Part shown: piece by piece, positions 1-4,196 of the stretch
Position numbering within the stretch: position 1 is the stretch's first letter
Layout of the letters: each line of letters begins with the position of its first letter
Source of the DNA: an uncultured Alphaproteobacteria bacterium
Lineage (GTDB): Bacteria > Pseudomonadota > Alphaproteobacteria > Rs-D84
Direction of reading: 5' to 3'
DNA length: 5,486 bases
Assembly (NCBI GenBank): GCA_946611025.1
Contig: CAMOCR010000046.1
Location: forward strand, 1 to 5,486
Position numbers and translations under genes: made by a program
The notes under the pieces: model-generated
Seen by the model: only the letters and a program-made list of their open reading frames with translations
Told to the model about the DNA's origin: nothing
Databases searched by the model: none

Positions 1-26
1 ACCACCAATTTTCGTTATTGCGCGCG

Positions 27-83
27 TAGCGCACAATTAAGAAAATTGAGTGTCTCGGCGGTTGCAACGCAACCGACGGACGA
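27..83 (+). repeat. structured intergenic repeat, unit A
   Basis: This unit shares an ordered set of blocks with 303-362: TAGCGCA (27-33), GAGTG (48-52), GTCTCGG (52-58), a hairpin, then ACGGACGA (76-83). The hairpin is CGGTTG (59-64) with CAACCG (70-75) around a 5-nt loop. In the other copy the hairpin has a quite different sequence but sits in the same place. TAGCGCA also closes a 5-bp hairpin with TGCGC at 19-23. Conserved flanks around a stem that changes while staying paired suggest that structure is what is kept. The family is not one I recognise. Confidence 0.45.
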
Positions 84-89
84 TAAAAC
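62..89 (+). promoter_or_regulatory. possible promoter of tRNA-His
   Basis: TTGCAA (62-67, four of six matches to TTGACA) and TAAAAC (84-89, four of six matches to TATAAT) are 16 nt apart, which would give a start near 96 and a leader of about 19 nt. The -35-like hexamer overlaps the hairpin of the repeat unit described separately. Matches are weak and no alternative was clearly better, so this is only a candidate. Confidence 0.2.
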
Positions 90-114
90 AAAAGCCGTAA
101 ATGGCACAGGGTAT

Positions 115-192
115 GGCGGGTGTAGCTCAGTTGGTTAGAGCACTGGTTTGTGGTACCAGGTGTCGCCAGTTCGAATCTGGTCACCCGCCCCA
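115..192 (+). tRNA. tRNA-His (anticodon GTG), CCA encoded
   Basis: A complete cloverleaf can be folded by eye. The acceptor stem pairs 116-122 with 182-188. The extra 5' G at 115 (G-1) faces the discriminator C at 189, the normal identity element for HisRS. The D-stem is GCTC (125-128) with GAGC (138-141). The anticodon stem is CTGGT (143-147) with ACCAG (155-159), around loop TTGTGGT with anticodon GTG at 150-152. The T-arm is 165-181 with loop TTCGAAT. The 3' CCA (190-192) is in the DNA. The gene is convergent with the minus-strand operon and is followed at once by a terminator hairpin. The 3' end (179-193) is repeated exactly at 452-466, so the gene may have served as an integration target. 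The identity of the tRNA is secure. Confidence 0.99.
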
Positions 193-193
193 T
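179..193 (+). repeat. tRNA 3'-end direct repeat, left copy (att-like)
   Basis: GGTCACCCGCCCCAT covers the 3' strand of the T-stem, the acceptor strand, the discriminator, CCA and one more base of tRNA-His. It is identical to 452-466. Allowing one mismatch, the match runs on through AAATT, giving 20 of 21 positions (179-199 against 452-472). The left boundary is sharp: bases before 179 do not match. This is the arrangement left by a tyrosine-recombinase element that integrates at a tRNA 3' end and restores the gene. No integrase is visible, so that origin is inferred. Confidence 0.7.
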
Positions 194-234
194 TAAATTA
201 AAAAATGGACCGTTTGGTCCATTTTTTAATTTAA
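193..234 (+). terminator. intrinsic terminator of tRNA-His, perfect 19-bp inverted repeat
   Basis: Arms 193-211 and 216-234 are perfectly complementary over 19 bp around the loop GTTT. The core is TGGACC/GGTCCA, flanked by A6 (200-205) and T6 (222-227), so it can terminate in both directions. It begins one base after CCA. It falls inside the segment bounded by the tRNA 3'-end repeats, so the putative element seems to have brought its own terminator for the tRNA. Confidence 0.85.
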
Positions 235-302
235 CTAAGTCGTGTGACCAGATTACAGAAATGGCAGACCGCCAGTTCGACTACGAGTAAAAGAGCCAAG
301 CA

Positions 303-362
303 TAGCGCAGGCGATTTGTTAGGAGTGCCGCGCAGTCACGGCACACAAAGTGTGACGGACGA
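303..362 (+). repeat. structured intergenic repeat, unit B
   Basis: This is the second copy of the family seen at 27-83, in the same orientation: TAGCGCA (303-309), GAGTG (323-327), GTCACGG (335-341), hairpin CACAC/AAA/GTGTG (342-354), then ACGGACGA (355-362). Unit B carries about 8 extra nt (CCGCGCAG) between GAGTG and GTCACGG. Competing pairings are also possible: GTGCCG (325-330) with CGGCAC (339-344), and GTCAC (335-339) with GTGAC (352-356). These are mutually exclusive with the small hairpin. It lies inside the segment bounded by the tRNA 3'-end direct repeat. Confidence 0.45.
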
Positions 363-369
363 GCGAATA

Positions 370-446
370 CGAGAATACACAATTAGAAAAATTTTAAAAA
401 ATTGAAGTTTACGAAATTTTTTTAATTTTTATTATTGTGTATCGAG
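370..446. repeat. A/T-rich imperfect long hairpin
   Basis: ATACACAAT (375-383) pairs with ATTGTGTAT (434-442). With a few mismatches the pairing continues inward to about 403/414 through runs of A facing runs of T, leaving a loop of about 10 nt. About 24 of 29 positions pair. CGAG occurs on both outer sides (370-373 and 443-446) as a short direct repeat. It could be a terminator-like structure, an AT-rich binding region, or the inverted-repeat body of a small element. I do not recognise it. Confidence 0.5.
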
Positions 447-451
447 GAAAA

Positions 452-466
452 GGTCACCCGCCCCAT
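452..466 (+). repeat. tRNA 3'-end direct repeat, right copy (att-like)
   Basis: This is an exact copy of the last part of tRNA-His, with no D-arm or anticodon arm next to it, so it is not a functional tRNA. It lies just before a standard intrinsic terminator (477-500). That suggests the pair 452-500 is the original end of the tRNA transcription unit, displaced by the segment 194-451. An alternative is the remnant of a second, decayed tRNA-His copy. Confidence 0.7.
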
Positions 467-476
467 AAAATTTAGC

Positions 477-500
477 TCCACCGAAATGGTGGGTTTTTTT
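477..500 (+). terminator. intrinsic terminator, probably the original tRNA-His terminator
   Basis: The stem CCACC (478-482) pairs with GGTGG (488-492) around loop GAAAT, extended by a T-G pair (477/493), and is followed by seven T (494-500). It follows the displaced tRNA 3' end and points along the + strand. Its T-tract overlaps the stop codon of the convergent minus-strand gene at 499-501. Read on the minus strand it is followed only by a broken T-rich stretch, so it would be a weak terminator for that operon. Confidence 0.8.
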
Positions 501-777
501 ATCTCTGTTTTATGCGTGAAAAAATCTTGGTGAAAAGTGATTTCTTGTCTGGGCGCACGATATTATAATACGCGATGCCTTGGCGGGTTATTGCATATGT
601 TTCGCCATCGCGCGTGTATCCTGTTTTCACCATGCCCAGAACTTTCAATCCGTCAATAATGTCGTTTTTCCCCAATTTTTCCAAATCGCGCATGTATCCG
701 TATTTGTGTGTCGTTAAATATTCTAATACCGATATAATTTCATTATCCAATTGTTCGATTGTCATTTTTATTTCCAT
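499..777 (-). CDS. small hypothetical protein with winged-helix-like fold
   Basis: This 92-residue protein belongs to no family I recognise. Its pattern fits a winged helix-turn-helix: helix 1 about 6-21, helix 2 about 28-35, helix 3 about 38-51 (NDIIDGLKVLGMVK), then a wing about 52-67 (GYTRDGETYAITRQG), which resembles the strand-turn-strand of many small regulators. A basic amphipathic tail (78-92) follows. There is no signal peptide or membrane segment. It is the last gene of the recG operon. Its ATG at 775-777 overlaps the stop of the protease gene by 10 nt. A second in-frame ATG (763-765, residue 5) starts just after that stop and is a realistic alternative. Neither has a strong ribosome binding site, so coupled translation is likely. 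DNA binding is inferred from the pattern alone; a role in protein interaction is equally possible. Confidence 0.8.
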   Translation of the reverse strand: MEIKMTIEQLDNEIISVLEYLTTHKYGYMRDLEKLGKNDIIDGLKVLGMVKTGYTRDGETYAITRQGIAYYNIVRPDKKSLFTKIFSRIKQR

Positions 778-2081
778 TTTTTGTTCAATATGTCGCCCGA
801 TTTGATGTATTCGGGGGTGTCGCGTTTTAATTTCTTGCGTGCGCGCTTGGCGTACTTTGTTGCGTTTGATTCATTGTTGTTCATGGCGTAATATTCCGCC
901 ATTGCCCAATCGGCACGACCGTCATCCGCATCAAATGTTTTTGCCAATACCCAATACGCCAATGGCGTTGGTTCAACCAAAATTGCGGTGCGTGCCAATT
1001 CTGCCGCGCGTGTTTTGTCATTTGGTTTATTCCGTTCGGTCAAAACCAATGCCAACGCGGTTTGAATCTGGGGTGCGTCGGGCAATAATTCCAATGATTT
1101 TTCATAGGCAACAATACTGTCGTCATAATGCCCAAACTGGAATTCTATATCCCCCAGCAATTCGTAAAAATAGGGCGATTTTGGATTGCGCGTAATCAGT
1201 GTCTGTACGCCCGCCCGTGCCGCATCCAGATTTCCGCCCCGCATGTTTGCAATTGCGCGCGCATAAATGGCGGCATCGTTTTTGTCGGCATATGGGTACA
1301 TTGTCAAAACCCGTGCCGATGTTTCCAGATAACCAATCAATTTTGCCCGCACCAATTCATATTCGGCGTTTTGTTTTGCAATTTGTTTTTTGTCTTGTTT
1401 TTTTATTTTTGTGTTGGCGATTTTTTCGCGCGCATTTTTCAATCGTTCGGCTGTCAGTGGGTGATTTACCCGATTTGGATTTACGCGCGACTCAAATGCT
1501 GCCGACATTTCACGCATCTGTTCAAAAACATCAATAAATGCGTTTGGGTCCAGACCCGCCCGCGCCATTAAATCAACACCCATGTCATCGGCAATGCGTT
1601 CTTCGTCGCGCGAAAACGCCAACATTGATTGTTGCGCAACGCCACCCGCGCCCGCCAAGACACCCGCGCCAAGACTGGGGTTGCCGCCTGCAACCATAAG
1701 TCCAACCCCCAGCGCCTGAATCGCCAATGCGCGTTTCATTTCCGCCGCCATTCGTGCCGACATTTGCGCCATGTGACCACCGATTGTGTGCCCCAATTCG
1801 TGCGCCACAACCGCCTGTAATGCCGATGGCGATTTTATTTGCTGTAATAAACCGGTATAGATATACACATCTTCGCCACCCATGACAAACGCGTTAAAAT
1901 CATCATCGTCAACAATATGCACGCGCAGACGACCATCGGGTATATCTGCCGCTGCTGCCAATGGCGTAATCAATTGCGTAAGCAATTTTTCCGCCTCTGT
2001 ATCATTTATAATTGATACCGCATGCGCCGGCACGGCAAAAAACACGGCAACAAAAATCGCAATAATTTTACGCACCGACAT
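768..2081 (-). CDS. M48 family zinc metalloprotease with TPRs, BepA-like, exported
   Basis: This 437-residue protein begins with a signal peptide: basic MSVRK, a hydrophobic stretch 6-17, and a likely cut after AHA (residue 21). The M48 zinc motif is HELGH at 94-98 within AHELGHTIGGH. The third ligand is probably E161 in ERIAD, the usual ExxAD motif. Between them lies the Gly/Ala-rich helical segment typical of BepA-type proteases. The C-terminal half contains TPR-like helices at about 267-340 and onward, probably for client or partner binding. Length is near that of BepA (about 487). Known BepA proteins act in the periplasm, helping or degrading outer-membrane proteins such as the LPS assembly machinery; the same role here is inferred. 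The ATG overlaps the recG stop by 14 nt and has GGGG a few bases upstream, a modest ribosome binding site. The coupled order recG-protease-small protein suggests shared expression. All key residues are present. Confidence 0.97.
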   Translation of the reverse strand: MSVRKIIAIFVAVFFAVPAHAVSIINDTEAEKLLTQLITPLAAAADIPDGRLRVHIVDDDDFNAFVMGGEDVYIYTGLLQQIKSPSALQAVVAHELGHTIGGHMAQMSARMAAEMKRALAIQALGVGLMVAGGNPSLGAGVLAGAGGVAQQSMLAFSRDEERIADDMGVDLMARAGLDPNAFIDVFEQMREMSAAFESRVNPNRVNHPLTAERLKNAREKIANTKIKKQDKKQIAKQNAEYELVRAKLIGYLETSARVLTMYPYADKNDAAIYARAIANMRGGNLDAARAGVQTLITRNPKSPYFYELLGDIEFQFGHYDDSIVAYEKSLELLPDAPQIQTALALVLTERNKPNDKTRAAELARTAILVEPTPLAYWVLAKTFDADDGRADWAMAEYYAMNNNESNATKYAKRARKKLKRDTPEYIKSGDILNKKWK

Positions 2082-4122
2082 TTACCCCACAATCAAATAT
2101 ATACATTAAATCATGCGTAAACGCATCAATTTCATTGTCGCGTGCCGCCCCAGATGCCAACCGGAACAGGTCGCGATGTTCGCGATAATCAACAAAGTGA
2201 TATTGTATCCATCCCGACTGTTTCGTACCCAATAATTCGCCAACCCCGCGCATCATTAAATCTTGTTCGGCGATTGCAAAGCCGTCATCGGTTTCGCACA
2301 AGACGTTCAAACGCTTTAATCCGTCATTTGATATGTTATCGCCATAAATTAAAACACAATACGATTGTGTGTTGCCGCGCCCGACACGACCGCGCAACTG
2401 ATGCAGTGCCGCCAAACCGAACCGTTCGGCGTTTTCAATTACGATGATTGTTGCGCGCGGGACATCAATGCCAACCTCAATAACCGTTGTTGCGACCAAT
2501 ATATTCATGCCCGAATTATCATCGGCAAATTTTTGCATGGTGGCATCGCGGTCTTTTTTATCCATTTGCCCATGAACCAGACCGACATTTGAAAACACCT
2601 GCTTCAACGCGTCAAACCGTGTTTGCACCGCCGTCATATCGGTTGTGTCTGATTCATCCACCAATGGACAGACCCAGAACACCTTGGCACCAGAATCGAT
2701 TTGTGGTTTAATGTGTGCAATCAAATCGCCTACGCGCGCCATTGGCAACTTGGTCGTTTTAATGGGTTTGCGGCCTGCGGGCTTTTCATTTATAATCGAA
2801 ACATCCATATCGCCATAGATTGTCATAGACAATGTTCGTGGAATCGGTGTTGCCGACAATGCCAAAATGTCGGGATTTGTGCCCTTGGTGCGTAATGCTT
2901 CGCGTTGGGTGACGCCAAAGCGATGCTGTTCATCAATTATAACCAATCCCAAATCGCGATATTCGACATCGGTGGAAAACAGCGCGTGCGTCCCCACAAC
3001 CAACCGTGTGCGCCCCGACCGCAATGATATTAATTTCTCTTTGCGTGCGGTGCCTTTATCCCGACCGGTTAAGATATCGCATACAATGCCGATTTTGTCG
3101 CACATGGGTTTTAGTTTTGCAAAATGTTGCATCGCCAATGTGTCGGTCGGTGCCAACAATGCCGTCTGGGCGCCGGTTTCAGCCATTTTAATTGCCGCCG
3201 CCAACGCAACGATTGTTTTGCCCGAACCGACATCCCCCTGGACCAGGCGCATCATTGGGGTATCTGCCGCCATGTCGGCAAAGATTTCATTTATTGTGCG
3301 GTTTTGTGCGCCGGTCAATTCAAACGGCAACGCGGCACGGAATTTATCCATCAAATCATACTTTTTGGGGCGAACGGTACGGCGGTTCGCCGCATCATCG
3401 CGGTGGCGGCGACTGATAACAATTGCCGATTGGTGCGCCAACAATTCCCAATATGCCAATTTCGCAATATATGTTGCGTTTGGCGTTAAATCATCGGGTG
3501 ACGATGCAAAATGCACATGGCGCAGCGCATCGAAAAATTCACGCGTTTTATCATCGGCGCCATTTAATTTTTCGGGCAGGGCGACAAAAATCTGGTCGCG
3601 AACATTTGAAAATATTTTCTGGGTCAATCCCGCGCCCGATGGATAAATCGCCTGGTTCAATGGAATTTTGTCGGCGTTTTGCATTTCTTCGATAAAGTCG
3701 GGATGGTTGATTGTTGGCCGTCCCGCCGACATTTCGATTTTTCCGCTGACAATGCGCCACGCGCCAATGGGCAACTTTTTCAGCCAATAATCTAAATATG
3801 ACGAATTAAAGAATTGAATCGCGACCGGCTGACCCGTTTTGTCGGCACATGTAATCACGGTCGGGCGACGACGCCCACGACCAAAATTACCGCCGGCCCG
3901 ATGTGATTTTACCAATAACGGAATTGTAATTGTGTCGCCGTGGGTTGCATCCATCACATGTTCGGTTATACCGCGGTTGCGCACGGTGTATGGTGTGTGC
4001 AACAGAAAGTCCAACACGCGCCGCCCACCCAGCAAATCACAAAAACGCGCCGCCAACACCGGTCCCACCCCGCGAATAAATTGCAGGTCTGTATTCAAAA
4101 AATCATATAATTCTTGCTTCAT
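2068..4122 (-). CDS. recG: ATP-dependent DNA helicase RecG
   Basis: This 684-residue protein is full length (E. coli RecG is 693). RecG is a cytoplasmic superfamily 2 DNA translocase that regresses stalled forks and processes R-loops, D-loops and Holliday junctions. The N-terminal wedge/OB-fold part spans about 1-150, with GVGP at 18-21. Helicase motifs are intact: Walker A GDVGSGKT (296-303), DEQH (397-400) in the typical RecG context IIDEQHRFG, SAT (423-425), and motif VI HQLRGRVGRG (574-583). The C-terminal signature MRGVGELLGTKQSG (about 624-637) matches RecG, where many relatives have RGPGEFLGT. The ATG at 4120-4122 gives a normal N-terminus but has no visible Shine-Dalgarno sequence. 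The gene follows the RNase terminator by a short gap and its stop overlaps the protease start by 14 nt. It is the first gene of the three-gene operon. Confidence 0.98.
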   Translation of the reverse strand: MKQELYDFLNTDLQFIRGVGPVLAARFCDLLGGRRVLDFLLHTPYTVRNRGITEHVMDATHGDTITIPLLVKSHRAGGNFGRGRRRPTVITCADKTGQPVAIQFFNSSYLDYWLKKLPIGAWRIVSGKIEMSAGRPTINHPDFIEEMQNADKIPLNQAIYPSGAGLTQKIFSNVRDQIFVALPEKLNGADDKTREFFDALRHVHFASSPDDLTPNATYIAKLAYWELLAHQSAIVISRRHRDDAANRRTVRPKKYDLMDKFRAALPFELTGAQNRTINEIFADMAADTPMMRLVQGDVGSGKTIVALAAAIKMAETGAQTALLAPTDTLAMQHFAKLKPMCDKIGIVCDILTGRDKGTARKEKLISLRSGRTRLVVGTHALFSTDVEYRDLGLVIIDEQHRFGVTQREALRTKGTNPDILALSATPIPRTLSMTIYGDMDVSIINEKPAGRKPIKTTKLPMARVGDLIAHIKPQIDSGAKVFWVCPLVDESDTTDMTAVQTRFDALKQVFSNVGLVHGQMDKKDRDATMQKFADDNSGMNILVATTVIEVGIDVPRATIIVIENAERFGLAALHQLRGRVGRGNTQSYCVLIYGDNISNDGLKRLNVLCETDDGFAIAEQDLMMRGVGELLGTKQSGWIQYHFVDYREHRDLFRLASGAARDNEIDAFTHDLMYIFDCGVNVGA

Positions 4123-4130
4123 ATAACTAA

Positions 4131-4159
4131 AATTTAGCCAATTTTGTGCATTTGTTCAA
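4131..4159 (-). promoter_or_regulatory. candidate promoter of the recG operon
   Basis: On the minus strand TTGAAC (4159-4154) and TAAATT (4136-4131) are separated by exactly 17 nt, each matching the sigma-70 consensus in four of six bases. Transcription would start only a few bases before the recG ATG at 4122, giving a leaderless or nearly leaderless message, in line with the missing ribosome binding site. The gap to the upstream terminator leaves little room for another promoter. Read-through from the RNase gene is the alternative. Confidence 0.3.
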
Positions 4160-4160
4160 T

Positions 4161-4189
4161 AAAAAAACACACCGCCCATTTGGGCGGTG
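4161..4189 (-). terminator. intrinsic terminator of the RNase E/G gene
   Basis: On the minus strand CACCGCCC (4189-4182) pairs over 8 bp with GGGCGGTG (4177-4170) around loop AAAT, and after two bases comes a run of seven T (4167-4161). It begins 8 nt after the RNase stop codon at 4197-4199. It separates that gene from recG and argues that recG has its own promoter. Confidence 0.88.
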
Positions 4190-4196
4190 GTTTTAA

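Larger units (their letters stand above)
194..451. mobile_element. putative remnant element between tRNA 3'-end repeats
   Basis: These 258 nt are enclosed by the two copies of the tRNA 3' end. No convincing gene and no integrase are present. The contents in order are: a terminator hairpin, two 11-nt matches to the tRNA T-arm (244-254 in antisense, 270-280 in sense), repeat unit B, and an A/T-rich imperfect hairpin (375-442). It could be a deletion remnant of a tRNA-integrated island, a small non-autonomous element mobilised in trans, or debris from a tRNA duplication. The direct repeat is seen; the mobile origin is inference. Confidence 0.35.

Noticed and set aside
281..382. Minus-strand open frame of about 33 codons inside the spacer, ending RLRYAWLFYS, with only a TTG as possible start.
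   Set aside because: It is short, has no ribosome binding site, overlaps repeat unit B and the A/T hairpin, and its composition follows the repeat. More likely a by-product of an intergenic repeat than a gene.
241..460. Possible permuted two-piece tmRNA, prompted by TTCGACT and a CCA-like tail in an alphaproteobacterial setting.
   Set aside because: No Ala-type acceptor stem, no tag reading frame and no pseudoknots could be found, and the CCCCA tail is an exact copy of the tRNA-His end.
193..460. CRISPR array or toxin-antitoxin pair in the non-coding stretch.
   Set aside because: Repeats are only two copies, unevenly spaced and not identical, and no pair of small coding frames with start signals is present.
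452..466. Second tRNA gene ending here.
   Set aside because: Upstream bases give no anticodon arm, D-arm or 5' acceptor strand; only the 3' tail is present.
2867..3646. Long plus-strand open frame of 259 codons opposite recG.
   Set aside because: It lies fully antisense to a strongly supported recG with all helicase motifs, shows no recognisable domain, and is explained by the codon composition of recG.
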